A stretch of DNA of 64,000 nt from positions 62,001-126,000 of the forward strand of contig ABHC01000015.1 in NCBI GenBank assembly GCA_000171835.1. The letters run 5' to 3'. Source of the DNA: an alpha proteobacterium BAL199 (GTDB taxonomy: Bacteria > Pseudomonadota > Alphaproteobacteria > Thalassobaculales > Thalassobaculaceae). Below are positions 1 through 8,407 of this stretch, in pieces. Position 1 is the first letter of the stretch, and each line of letters begins with the position of its first letter. The position numbers and the translations under genes are program-made. Below the pieces are notes generated by a model. It saw only the letters and a list, made by a program, of their open reading frames with translations, searched no databases and was not told the origin of the DNA.

Positions 1-1479
1 ATGCAGCATGAGACCAATACCTTTTCTACCGTCCCGACGCCGCTCGCCCGATTCTCGCGCGGCAACGCCAAGCCAGTCCCGCTCGAGGGTCAGGCGGCGA
101 TCGACGCCTTCCGCAACACCGGCACCGCGCTTGGCGCGTTCATCGAGCTGGCCGAGGCTGAAGACCTGGAGATGGTCGTGCCGATGGCGGCCAGCGCGTG
201 GCCAAGTGGCCCCGTCGAAGATGCCGCCTATGCCTACATGACCGACCGGATCTGCGCCGCGGTCGAACAGGGCTGCGACGCGATCCTGCTGCACCTGCAC
301 GGCGCCATGGTCACCGAGTCGCTGGAGGACGGCGAAGGCGCGCTGCTGGCCCGGGTTCGCGCGCTGGCGCCAAACACCCCGATCGGCGTCGCCCTCGACA
401 TGCACACCAACCTATACCCGGCGATCGTTGACAGCGCCGACGTGGTCGCCGGTTACCAGACCTACCCGCACATCGACGTCTATGAGACCGGAATCCGTGC
501 GGCCAAGCCGATCCTGGCCATGCTGAAAGGCAAGGCCGAGCCGACCATGGCCTGGGGCAACCGGCCGATGCTGCCCCACGTGATGCGCCAGGGGACCGAC
601 GACTTCCCGAACAGCGCAATCCAGGCGCTGTGCGCGAAGATGGAGGCCGACGGCGCGCTGTGTGCCACCTTCTTCACCGGCTTTCCGCACGCCGACATCG
701 AGCTTGCCGGATCCAGTGCCGTGGTCGTCACCGACGGCGATCAGGCGAAGGCCGACGCGCTGTGCCGGGAAATCCTCGACCTCGCCTGGAAGCACCGCGC
801 CGAGTTCGTCTACGAGATCGAACCGCTGGACGAGTCGCTGGCCCGGGCCAAGACGATGACCGAGGGGCCCATCGTGCTGCTCGACCACTACGACAACGCG
901 GCCTCCGGCGGATCGATGGACAGCATGACCGTGCTGAAGGCCATCCTGGAGGCCGGCCTCGACAACGTTGCGGCCTTTGCGGTCTGCGATCCCGATGCGG
1001 TGACGACTATGGCCAAGGCCGGGGTCGGCGAGACGGTGACCCTGACGCTGGGCGGCAGGACCGACATGCCGTCGATCGGCCGCATGGGCGAGCCGCTGAC
1101 GGTCACCGGCCGGGTCCGGCTGATCTCCGACGGCCGGTTCCGCAACATCGGGCCGATGAGCCGCGGCGTGCTGAACGACATGGGGCCGACCGCGGTGCTC
1201 GACACCGGCAAGGTCGAGATCGTTGTGGTGTCGACCCAGCAGGAGCCGAACGACTACGCCTGCTTCCAGAGCCTCGGCATCGACCCGACCGCCAAACGCT
1301 ACCTGATGCTGAAGAGCCGGGTGCATTGGCGCGCCGGCTTCAAGCCGATCGCCCGGCAGATCGTCGATTGTGCCGGGGTCGGGGTGTGCACCTCCGACTA
1401 TTCCATGCTCGACTTCAAGAACGTCCGCCGTCCGATCTACCCGCTGGACGAGGACCTGCAGCCGACGTCCACGGCATAG
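1..1479 (+). CDS. M81 family metallopeptidase (MlrC-like), 5' end cut by window edge
   Basis: MlrC-type zinc peptidase of the M81 family, named after microcystin breakdown but mostly of unknown substrate; related proteins often sit in transport and catabolic clusters. The visible protein begins with HETNTF at residues 3-8. In the family this metal-binding stretch lies about ten residues after the true start, so the ATG at base 1 is probably internal and the gene starts before the window. Further family signatures are DMHTN at residues 133-137 and a YPHID motif shortly after. The C-terminal MlrC domain ends in the usual region with CTSDYSMLDF. At about 492 visible residues it is essentially full length. 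A probable TTG-initiated EamA transporter gene follows 27 bases downstream, so the two may be cotranscribed. The family call is secure; the substrate is unknown. Confidence 0.88.
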   Translation: MQHETNTFSTVPTPLARFSRGNAKPVPLEGQAAIDAFRNTGTALGAFIELAEAEDLEMVVPMAASAWPSGPVEDAAYAYMTDRICAAVEQGCDAILLHLHGAMVTESLEDGEGALLARVRALAPNTPIGVALDMHTNLYPAIVDSADVVAGYQTYPHIDVYETGIRAAKPILAMLKGKAEPTMAWGNRPMLPHVMRQGTDDFPNSAIQALCAKMEADGALCATFFTGFPHADIELAGSSAVVVTDGDQAKADALCREILDLAWKHRAEFVYEIEPLDESLARAKTMTEGPIVLLDHYDNAASGGSMDSMTVLKAILEAGLDNVAAFAVCDPDAVTTMAKAGVGETVTLTLGGRTDMPSIGRMGEPLTVTGRVRLISDGRFRNIGPMSRGVLNDMGPTAVLDTGKVEIVVVSTQQEPNDYACFQSLGIDPTAKRYLMLKSRVHWRAGFKPIARQIVDCAGVGVCTSDYSMLDFKNVRRPIYPLDEDLQPTSTA

Positions 1480-1506
1480 CCATCGCTTGACCAAAGGCCA
1501 CTTGCG

Positions 1507-2418
1507 TTGACCGACTCCACAGCCACGGCGCCCACCGACGGTCGCACCCCGATTCTTGCCGTTGCTCTGTTGGCGATGATCGCGGTGCTGTGGGGCTTCA
1601 ACTGGCCAATCATGAAGATCGGCCTGGCGGAGATCCCGCCCTGGGTGTTCCGGGCCGGCGCCAGCATCGTGTCATGCGCCGGGCTGTTCCTGATCTCGGC
1701 GATCGCCGGCCACTCGCTGCGGGTACCGCCGGGGCAGTGGCGGGCCGTTATCCTCGGCGGAATTCTGAACATCACATTCTTCAACATCTTCGTGGCCTAC
1801 GGCGTCACGGCGATGGACGCCGGGCGCGCCGGCATCATCGGCTACACCATGCCGCTGTGGGCCACGCTGATCGGCACGATGGTGTTGAAGGAACGGCTGG
1901 GGGCCCGCGCGATCGCCGGGCTGACGGTTGGCTTGGCCGGAATGGCCCTGTTGTTCTCGGTCGATGCAGCGGTGCTGACGGGATCGGCAGTCGGCCCGCT
2001 GCTGGTACTGGGCGGGGCGATTTCCTGGGGCGCCGGTACGGTGGTGATCAAGCATGCCCGGCTGACCATGCCGATCACCGTCGCAGTGGCCTGGCAGCAC
2101 CTGATCGGGGTGGTCCCGATCGCCATCGTCGCGGTCGCCTGGGACTGGCAGAACGTCGGCGAGATCAGCCTCTGGCCGATGATGGCGCTGGTCTACAACA
2201 TGCTGATCACAGGGATCATCTGCTACTGGGCGTACTTCAAGGTCGTGCAGATGCTGCCGGTCGTGGCATCCACGGTCGGCACCCTGATGGTGCCGGTGAT
2301 CGGGGTGTTCGCGAACGAGCTGATCTTCGGCGTGACGCCGCATCTGGTCGACTACATCGCGCTGGTCTGTGTCGCGGTCGCGGTCTTCCTTGTGGTGGTC
2401 CGGCCGCGGCAGCGCTAG
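1507..2418 (+). CDS. EamA/DMT-family membrane transporter
   Basis: Drug/metabolite transporter superfamily protein of about 303 residues with ten predicted membrane helices arranged as two EamA repeats (roughly residues 15-145 and 160-300). Typical features are WGFNWPIMKIG in the first helix and the GLAGMALL stretch that closes the first repeat. Members export or import small metabolites such as amino acids or purines, and sequence alone does not give the substrate. The frame opens with TTG at 1507, and AAGG lies ten bases upstream. An internal ATG at 1576 would cut into the first helix, so TTG is preferred, though not proven. It follows the M81 gene closely and converges with the M20 gene, the two stops being only four bases apart. 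Confidence 0.85.
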   Translation: MTDSTATAPTDGRTPILAVALLAMIAVLWGFNWPIMKIGLAEIPPWVFRAGASIVSCAGLFLISAIAGHSLRVPPGQWRAVILGGILNITFFNIFVAYGVTAMDAGRAGIIGYTMPLWATLIGTMVLKERLGARAIAGLTVGLAGMALLFSVDAAVLTGSAVGPLLVLGGAISWGAGTVVIKHARLTMPITVAVAWQHLIGVVPIAIVAVAWDWQNVGEISLWPMMALVYNMLITGIICYWAYFKVVQMLPVVASTVGTLMVPVIGVFANELIFGVTPHLVDYIALVCVAVAVFLVVVRPRQR

Positions 2419-2422
2419 CCGG

Positions 2423-3673
2423 TTACCCCTTCGCCAGCAATTCCGCCACCGCCAGCGCCACCACTTCGGTGGCGGCCCGCAGATCGGACAGCACCAGCCG
2501 CTCATCGGCCCGATGACCATTGGCATCCAGGAAGGTTCGCGGCCCGGCGCCGTAGCCGATGGTCGGCACGCCGGCCTCGGCGTACAACCGGGCATCGGTG
2601 TACAACGGCACGCCTTCAACCGGAACTTCCTCGCCAAGCAATCGCCTTGCGTGGTGCCGCACCGGATCGATCAGCTTTTCCGCACCGTCCAGGCGACGCA
2701 GCGGCGCAGCCAGCAAAACCCGGTTGATTTCGACACTGATCCCCGCTCGACCAGCCACCGCCGCCTCGATGACGGCCCGAAGTCCGGCCTCGACCGCTGC
2801 CGGATCTTCCTCCGGGGTCATCCGCCGGTCGAGCCGGACGGTGCATCGGTCAGGTACCACGTTGGTGTTGATGCCGCCGTTGATCAGGCCGACCGTCAGA
2901 TTCGGATGGCCGATCCCGGGAATCTTTGACACCCGTTGGGGGAACTCGCGTCGCTCGGCGTACAGGGCCTGCAGCACCGCCGTCATCGCCTCGATCGCGT
3001 CGGCGCCCTCGTCCGGCTTGGCGGCGTGGGCCGACCGGCCGCGCACCGTCACCTCCAGGTGCAGGCAGCCATTGTGCGCGGTCACCACCGCATGGCTGAA
3101 CCCGGCGCTGATCGCGTAGTCCGGCTGGCTCAGTCCCTGGCCGAGGATCCACGCCGGGCCGATACCCCCGCCGGTCTCCTCGTCATAGGTCAGATGCAGT
3201 TCGACCGTCCCGGACAGCCCGTCGGCAATCGCTTCGAGCGCTAAAAGCGCGAAGGCGTAGGTCGCGAAATCGGATTTCGACACGGCAACGCCGCGACCGT
3301 ACATCACGCCATCGATGACCTCGCCGCCATACGGGTCATGTGTCCAGCCGTCGCCCGGCGGCACCACGTCGCCATGGGCGTTCAGTGCGACGACCGGGCC
3401 ATCGCCGAACCGCCGGCGTGCGATCAGGTTGGTGCATGAGATCATTCCAGCCGTTCGCACCACCTCCCCCGGCACAACATGACGCTCAACGGTAAAACCG
3501 AGTCCTTCAAGCAGGCCGGCCGTCACCTCAGCGTGGGCCGAGCAGTCCCCCGGCGGGTTATCGGAGGGTTGTTGCACCAGGGCGCGCAGGAACTCGACCT
3601 GCTTGTCCCAGCCGGCATCGATCGCCGCAGCGACGGGCGCGATGACGGTATCGGATGAGCGGCTGGCAGACAT
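2423..3673 (-). CDS. M20 family (ArgE/DapE-type) deacylase
   Basis: Metal-dependent amidohydrolase of the M20 family, 416 residues, the usual length for ArgE/DapE-like N-acyl amino acid deacylases. Visible metal ligands are His100 and Asp102 (NAHGDVVPPGDGW), the catalytic Glu165-Glu166 pair in YDEETGGG, a TDAR aspartate and a C-terminal GHRADE histidine. The position that normally holds the bridging aspartate (GRGxxDxKG) reads GRGVAVSKSD, so the usual Asp is Val and an Asp lies four residues later. It is the last gene of the operon that starts with the TRAP transporter, 12 bases after the GNAT gene. By context it may remove an acyl or carbamoyl group from an amino acid released by ring opening; that role is inference. 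It could equally act on a dipeptide. Confidence 0.85.
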   Translation of the reverse strand: MSASRSSDTVIAPVAAAIDAGWDKQVEFLRALVQQPSDNPPGDCSAHAEVTAGLLEGLGFTVERHVVPGEVVRTAGMISCTNLIARRRFGDGPVVALNAHGDVVPPGDGWTHDPYGGEVIDGVMYGRGVAVSKSDFATYAFALLALEAIADGLSGTVELHLTYDEETGGGIGPAWILGQGLSQPDYAISAGFSHAVVTAHNGCLHLEVTVRGRSAHAAKPDEGADAIEAMTAVLQALYAERREFPQRVSKIPGIGHPNLTVGLINGGINTNVVPDRCTVRLDRRMTPEEDPAAVEAGLRAVIEAAVAGRAGISVEINRVLLAAPLRRLDGAEKLIDPVRHHARRLLGEEVPVEGVPLYTDARLYAEAGVPTIGYGAGPRTFLDANGHRADERLVLSDLRAATEVVALAVAELLAKG

Positions 3674-3685
3674 GCGGTGACTTCC

Positions 3686-4534
3686 TTATCCCAGCTCGAA
3701 CGTGGTGACGCCGAACAGCTTCGGCAGCGGCAGTTCCGGCGCCGGACCACGGTACATACGGGCGGTCTCGAACACCGGCGTCAGACCATAACGGCGCGCG
3801 AGGGCAACCGCATCGGCATTCGGTTCCGGCGTGTCCAGGGCGACGGTGACGCCAGGCATCGTGGCGGCCAACTGCCGGAACAACAGGTCGGCACGATCAG
3901 CGTCATCGGCGAACAGGGGCCCAATCTTGGCGCCGTCCCGGCAGGCCCGCACCACCCCGTACCCGGTAATGCGGCCATCCTCCAGCAGCGCCCAACCAGT
4001 CCGGGTATCGCCGTTCAGCCAGCACTGCAGGAATTTGTCGCGCGGCGCCGGAAAGAACGGCCGGTCGTAGGCAACTACCGCGTCGCTTAGCGCCGGTCCA
4101 ATGCGAACCAGCCGAAGGTCGTCCGGCTTCTCCACCGCCGGCACCCCGCTTTGGCGGATGTTGCGGTACGCAAACTCGAAGCCGGATTTGCGGTAGTTGT
4201 CCTGCTGGTCGACCACCCCGTCGAGACCGACGACACGGTCGCCCAGGCGGGCCACCCCGGCCTGCCACAGCCGGTAACCGATGCAGCGGCCACGCAAGTC
4301 GGGCCGGCAGATGTAGAAGCCGAGGAAGCCGAACGACGCGCCGTAGTTGATCACCGAGATGGCGGCCGCTGGCTCATCGTCGAGGAACGCCATCAGGAAC
4401 CCGTCAGGGTCCTCTGCTCGAAAACACGTCGCATCGTCGATCCCGGGATTCCAGCCTTCGGCCGCGGCCCAGTCGACGGCGAGGTCGACCTCGGCCGCTG
4501 TCATCGAACGAATTTGAATTGAATCTGCCATCAT
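3686..4534 (-). CDS. GNAT family N-acetyltransferase with second acetyltransferase-like domain
   Basis: About 282 residues with an N-terminal GNAT fold. The acetyl-CoA site can be recognised around LGFYICRPDLRGRCIGYRLW, a variant of the RGxGxG/A loop. A C-terminal half resembles the Acetyltransf_18 (YitH-like) domain. The acceptor is unknown. The frame continues upstream, but that part is shadow sequence of the preceding gene. The start at 4534 overlaps the stop of the PuuE-like gene as ATGA, and a second ATG follows directly at 4531. The gene sits between a PuuE-type enzyme and an M20 deacylase, so an acetylated intermediate that the deacylase later frees is one possible logic. That is speculation from gene order. 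Confidence 0.8.
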   Translation of the reverse strand: MMADSIQIRSMTAAEVDLAVDWAAAEGWNPGIDDATCFRAEDPDGFLMAFLDDEPAAAISVINYGASFGFLGFYICRPDLRGRCIGYRLWQAGVARLGDRVVGLDGVVDQQDNYRKSGFEFAYRNIRQSGVPAVEKPDDLRLVRIGPALSDAVVAYDRPFFPAPRDKFLQCWLNGDTRTGWALLEDGRITGYGVVRACRDGAKIGPLFADDADRADLLFRQLAATMPGVTVALDTPEPNADAVALARRYGLTPVFETARMYRGPAPELPLPKLFGVTTFELG

Positions 4535-5439
4535 GCCGGTCTGTGGTGGTTGTGCCAGTGCTTGGCGATGTCGACCCGCCGGCAGATCCAGACGTCCCCG
4601 AAGCCGGCGGCGTAGTCGAGGAACCGGGCGAGCGCGGCCGTCCGCCCCGGTCGTCCGACCAGTCGGCAATGCAGGCCGACGTTCATCATCTTCGGGGTCT
4701 CGGCACCCTCGGCCCGCAGCACGTCGAAACTGTCCTTCAGGTAGCTGAAGAACTGGTCACCGCTGTTGAAGCCCTGGGCGGTGGCAAACCGCATGTCGTT
4801 GGCGTCCAGCGTGTACGGGATCACCAGATGCGGACCGTTCCGTCCGTCGAGCCAGTACGGCAGGTCGTCGGCGTAGCTGTCGCTGTCGTAGAGGAAGCCA
4901 CCCTCCTCCATGACCAGTTGGCGGGTCTGCGGGCTGATCCGGCCGGTGTACCAGCCGAGCGGCCGGCTGCCGGTCGCCTCGGTGTGCAGGCGGATCGCCT
5001 CGCGCAACTGCCGCCGCTCCTCATCGACCGGCATGTCCTGATAGTCGATCCAGCGCAGGGCATGGCTGGCGATCTCCCAATCGGCCTCCTTCATGGCGGC
5101 GACCGCCTCGGGGTTGCGCACCAGCGCCGCCGTCACCCCATAGACCGTGACCGGCAGTTTGCGCGACGTGAAGGTCCGCCACAGCCGCCAGAACCCGGCG
5201 CGCGATCCATATTCGTAGATCGATTCCATGTTCATGTTGCGCTTGCCGACCAGCGGCTGGGCGCCGACGATCTCCGACAGGAACGCTTCCGACGCAGCAT
5301 CACCGTCGAGGATGGTGTTCTCGCCGCCCTCCTCGTAGTTGATCACGAACTGCAGGGCCAGCCGGGCACCGTTCGGCCACGCCGCCAGCGGCGGGGTGCG
5401 GCCGTAGCCGATCATGTCGCGGGGATAGTCCGGGTTCAC
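4531..5439 (-). CDS. puuE: PuuE-type allantoinase / polysaccharide-deacetylase-fold hydrolase (paralogue A)
   Basis: 302-residue protein of the polysaccharide deacetylase (NodB) fold that matches the PuuE allantoinase group closely, including NMNMESIYEYGSRAGFW and EEGGFLYDSDSYADDLPYW. PuuE enzymes open the hydantoin ring of (S)-allantoin without a metal; the Asp-His-His metal triad of true deacetylases is replaced by Glu-His-Trp. Here the NYEEGGE glutamates (36-37), His126 and Trp130 (SHALRW) fit that pattern. No uricase, OHCU decarboxylase or HIU hydrolase gene is in the window, so allantoin itself may not be the natural substrate. The gene is in the TRAP operon, 72 bases after paralogue B and overlapping the GNAT gene. 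Family confident, substrate less so. Confidence 0.85.
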   Translation of the reverse strand: MNPDYPRDMIGYGRTPPLAAWPNGARLALQFVINYEEGGENTILDGDAASEAFLSEIVGAQPLVGKRNMNMESIYEYGSRAGFWRLWRTFTSRKLPVTVYGVTAALVRNPEAVAAMKEADWEIASHALRWIDYQDMPVDEERRQLREAIRLHTEATGSRPLGWYTGRISPQTRQLVMEEGGFLYDSDSYADDLPYWLDGRNGPHLVIPYTLDANDMRFATAQGFNSGDQFFSYLKDSFDVLRAEGAETPKMMNVGLHCRLVGRPGRTAALARFLDYAAGFGDVWICRRVDIAKHWHNHHRPA

Positions 5440-5511
5440 GTCTTGATCTCCTTGAGCGCAGATACTGCTTCGGTACGCCAGCTCATGTCGATCATCCGCA
5501 CGACGGCGGTG

Positions 5512-6429
5512 TTAGTCCACATCCCCCCATTCCGGCAAGCCGTTCAGCGCGCGCCAGTGGTGCGCGATGGCGTCGCGGCGCGTCACCCAGATCTGGCCGC
5601 GCTTGCGGATGTGGGCCATGACCTTCTCGAGCCCGGCAATGCGGGCCGGTCGGCCGATGATCCGCAGGTGCAGGCCAATCGACATCATGGACGGGCCGCG
5701 GCGGCCAGCCTCCTCCCACAACCAGTCGATGGCGTCGATGCAGTAGCGGGCGAAATCGTCGGCGTGGGTGAAACCACCCTGACGCTGAAAGCGCATGTCG
5801 TTGGTGTCGAAGGCGTAGGGCAGAACTACGTGCGGCCGATCGCCGACCGGAAGGATGAACGGCAGGTCGTCGTTGTAGTGGTCGCTGTCGTAGAGGAACC
5901 CCCCCTCCTCGACCAGCAGGCGCCGCGTGTTCGGGCTCGGCGCCGAGCGGGTGTGCCAACCGAGCGGCCGCACCCCGGCGGAACCGCGGATCGCTGACAC
6001 CGCCCGGGCGATCATCGCTTTCTCATGCGCCTCGTCCATTCCGGCGTGCCGCTCCCACCGGTAGGAATGGCAGGAAATCTCGTGGCCGCGAGCGCGCGCA
6101 TCCGGGCCGAGCCAGGGCGACAGTTCCAGCGCCCGGGCGCAGCAGTTCATGGTCGCCGGCATGTCGTAGCGGTCGAACAGTTCCATGATCCGCCAGTAGC
6201 CGGCACGGGTGCCATAGTCGAAATGGCTGTCCTTGCAGGGGTCGGGTGCGCCCACGACCTCCTCGACGACCTCGTAGACCGCCTCGTTTCGTTCGTCGCC
6301 CAGGCTGACCGACAGCTCGGCCCCCTCTTCGACGTTGATCACGAAAGACACGGCGAGCCGCGCATCGGACGGCCAGTTTGGGTCCGGGCGCTGGTCGCCA
6401 TAGCCCAGAAAGTCACGCCCGCCGGTCAC
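5512..6429 (-). CDS. PuuE-like polysaccharide-deacetylase-fold hydrolase (paralogue B)
   Basis: Second PuuE-like enzyme of 305 residues, clearly homologous to its downstream neighbour but well diverged. Shared features are GYG near the N-terminus, INVEEGAE (Glu34-Glu35), DYGTRAGYWR, and EEGGFLYDSDHYNDDLPF. It keeps the PuuE-type residues His121 and Trp125 (CHSYRW) instead of the metal-binding His-His of chitin deacetylases. Two paralogues in one operon suggest two related ring-opening or amidase steps, or two enantiomers of one substrate; this is inference. Its start overlaps the stop of the racemase-like gene as ATGA. The 72 bases between it and paralogue A hold no clear promoter or terminator. 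Confidence 0.82.
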   Translation of the reverse strand: MTGGRDFLGYGDQRPDPNWPSDARLAVSFVINVEEGAELSVSLGDERNEAVYEVVEEVVGAPDPCKDSHFDYGTRAGYWRIMELFDRYDMPATMNCCARALELSPWLGPDARARGHEISCHSYRWERHAGMDEAHEKAMIARAVSAIRGSAGVRPLGWHTRSAPSPNTRRLLVEEGGFLYDSDHYNDDLPFILPVGDRPHVVLPYAFDTNDMRFQRQGGFTHADDFARYCIDAIDWLWEEAGRRGPSMMSIGLHLRIIGRPARIAGLEKVMAHIRKRGQIWVTRRDAIAHHWRALNGLPEWGDVD

Positions 6430-7103
6430 GCCACACCGTCCTGGGACAGCGCTGCCACCAAGCGTCGGACGGCAGCCGGCACCGGTTCGATTAACGGCAC
6501 CGGCGATGTCGGGGCCAATGTCCGCGCGGCGTCGGCCAGCGGCCCGCCTCCGACCACCACCGCTTCGGCGCCATCGTCGCGCACCGTGCGGCGGATCAGT
6601 TCGTCCAGAGCCGCCACCAACCGGTCGGCATCGGCCATCAGGGTCTGCGGATCTTCGGTCGTGCCCGGAATCGCCACCATACGATCGGCGAGGCCGAGCG
6701 CGGTTGCGTAGCGGCGCACGCAGTCAATCAGGCCGGGCGTGGTCATCAGTACCGCGAACCGCCCGATCGCCGCCGCCTCGCGCATCGAGGACTCGCCGAT
6801 GCCGACCACCGGCACGCTCAGGTGTTTCCGCATGTGATCGATGCCCGGATCGACAAACGCCGACAGGATCACCCCGTCGCCGTGATCCTTGGTGCGGTTG
6901 GCGTCATTGATCACCGCTTCGGTCGCCAAGGCGCTTCCGGCGTCATCGACGATCAATCGCGGAGACGCCGCCGTGGTGGACGCTTCGATCCGCAGCCAGG
7001 CCGGTGCCGCCGCCCGTGCGGCGACCAGCATCCGTTCGGTCGCCCGGCTGTCCGAGTTCGGGTTGATCAGCCGGACTGATCGCTGTGCGGGCGCGGTAGT
7101 CAT
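6426..7103 (-). CDS. Asp/Glu/hydantoin racemase-fold protein lacking both catalytic cysteines
   Basis: 225-residue member of the Asp/Glu racemase superfamily, closest in pattern to hydantoin and allantoin racemases: RLINPNS at the N-terminus, a xFxDPG loop and VPVVGIGES. Those enzymes use two cysteines, in ACFGDPG and LGCAG contexts. Here the first reads LSAFVDPG (Ala82) and the second VVGGGP near residue 186, so both are absent; the only cysteine is Cys128 in LIDCVRR. A two-base racemisation by cysteines is therefore unlikely and the chemistry is open. The longer frame upstream is shadow of DctM. The ATG at 7103 overlaps the dctM stop as ATGA, and the stop overlaps PuuE paralogue B, so this is the centre of the operon. 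Confidence 0.8.
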   Translation of the reverse strand: MTTAPAQRSVRLINPNSDSRATERMLVAARAAAPAWLRIEASTTAASPRLIVDDAGSALATEAVINDANRTKDHGDGVILSAFVDPGIDHMRKHLSVPVVGIGESSMREAAAIGRFAVLMTTPGLIDCVRRYATALGLADRMVAIPGTTEDPQTLMADADRLVAALDELIRRTVRDDGAEAVVVGGGPLADAARTLAPTSPVPLIEPVPAAVRRLVAALSQDGVA

Positions 7104-8407
7104 CGTGAACTCACCATCCATTCGACCGGCCACAGCACGAGCTGCGGGAACACGGTGATCACCACGATGCCCAGCAGCATCAGGAAGAAGAACGGCATTG
7201 CCGCACGGGTGACCTGCAGAATGTCGCGCCCGGTCATGCCTTGCAGGACGAACAGGTTGAAACCGACCGGCGGGGTGATCTGCGCCATCTCCACGACGAT
7301 CACCGTGAAGATGCCGAACCACACCAGATCGATGCCTGCCGCCTGCACCATCGGCAGTACCACCGCGGCGGTCAGCACCATCATCGACACACCGTCGAGG
7401 AAGCAGCCGAGGAAAATGTACAGGATGGTCAGCACCACCAGCAGCATGGTCGGTGACAGGTCGAACGAATCCACATAGCCGGCCAGCACCCGCGGCACGC
7501 CGGTAAATCCCATCGCGATCGACAGGAACGCCGCGCCACCCAGGATGAACGCGATCATGCAGGAAGTGCGAACCGCGCCCATCAGGCTTTCCATGAACGA
7601 GCCCCAGGTGAGCGACTTCGACACCCAGGCCAGTACCAGCGCGCCGAGCACTCCGATGGTCGCAGCCTCGGTCGGCGTGGCATAGCCGCCATAGATCGAT
7701 CCGATCACCACGAAGATCAGCAGGATCACCGGGATCAGCAGGCGCGACGCCCACACCTTCTCTCGAAAACTGGTGCGCGTGTCGTCCCTGGGCGCCAACG
7801 ACGGATCGAGCGTTGTGCGAATCATCACGTAGCCCATGAAGATCGCGATAATCACGATGCCCGGCAGCACGCCGGCGATGAACATGCGCGAGATCGACTG
7901 CTGGGCGATGACGCCGTAGACGATCAGCATGATCGACGGCGGAATCAGCAGGCCGAGCGTGCCGGAGCCTGCGAGCGTGCCGATCGACAGGTTTTCGTCG
8001 TAGCCGCGCTTCTTCAACTCCGGAATGCTCATGCGTCCGACGGTGGCACAGGTGACCGCGCTCGATCCGGCGACCGCCGCCATCACGCCGCAACCGATGA
8101 TGTTCACATGGAACAAGCCGCCCGGCAGCCGCGACAGCCAGGGCGCCAAGCCGTTGAACATGTCGGAAGACAATCGGGTCCGGAACAGGATCTCGCCCAT
8201 CCACACGAACAGTGGCAGCGCGGTCAGCGCCCAGTTCCAACTGGCATCCCATACGGTGCTGGCCAACAGCGAGCCGGCCGGGGCCGGCGAGAAGAACTCC
8301 AGTGCCACGAAGCCGACGGCCAGCAGGGCGGGAGCCACCCACAACCCACTCGCCAGCAGCACCAGCATGACGCCGAACAGCAGAAGGGAAATCGCGCCGG
8401 CGTCCAT
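7100..8407 (-). CDS. dctM: TRAP transporter large permease (DctM)
   Basis: 435-residue polytopic protein of the TRAP DctM family with about 12 helices. Typical stretches include LPLFVWMGEIL, AAVAGSSAVTCATVG, IPPSIMLIVYGVIA and the QITPPVGFNLFVLQG signature near the C-terminus. It is the sodium-coupled transport subunit of a tripartite carboxylate-type importer. The start at 8407 overlaps the DctQ stop by one base (TGATG), which fixes it; the longer frame is shadow of DctQ. The cargo is not deducible from this subunit. The downstream racemase-fold and PuuE-like genes suggest a chiral cyclic ureide or a derived amino acid. Confidence 0.95.
   Translation of the reverse strand: MDAGAISLLLFGVMLVLLASGLWVAPALLAVGFVALEFFSPAPAGSLLASTVWDASWNWALTALPLFVWMGEILFRTRLSSDMFNGLAPWLSRLPGGLFHVNIIGCGVMAAVAGSSAVTCATVGRMSIPELKKRGYDENLSIGTLAGSGTLGLLIPPSIMLIVYGVIAQQSISRMFIAGVLPGIVIIAIFMGYVMIRTTLDPSLAPRDDTRTSFREKVWASRLLIPVILLIFVVIGSIYGGYATPTEAATIGVLGALVLAWVSKSLTWGSFMESLMGAVRTSCMIAFILGGAAFLSIAMGFTGVPRVLAGYVDSFDLSPTMLLVVLTILYIFLGCFLDGVSMMVLTAAVVLPMVQAAGIDLVWFGIFTVIVVEMAQITPPVGFNLFVLQGMTGRDILQVTRAAMPFFFLMLLGIVVITVFPQLVLWPVEWMVSSR

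Noticed and set aside
412-1494. Long minus-strand frame opposite the M81 gene
   Set aside because: High-GC shadow frame with low-complexity His/Gly/Arg-rich translation and no family features; the plus-strand gene explains the region.
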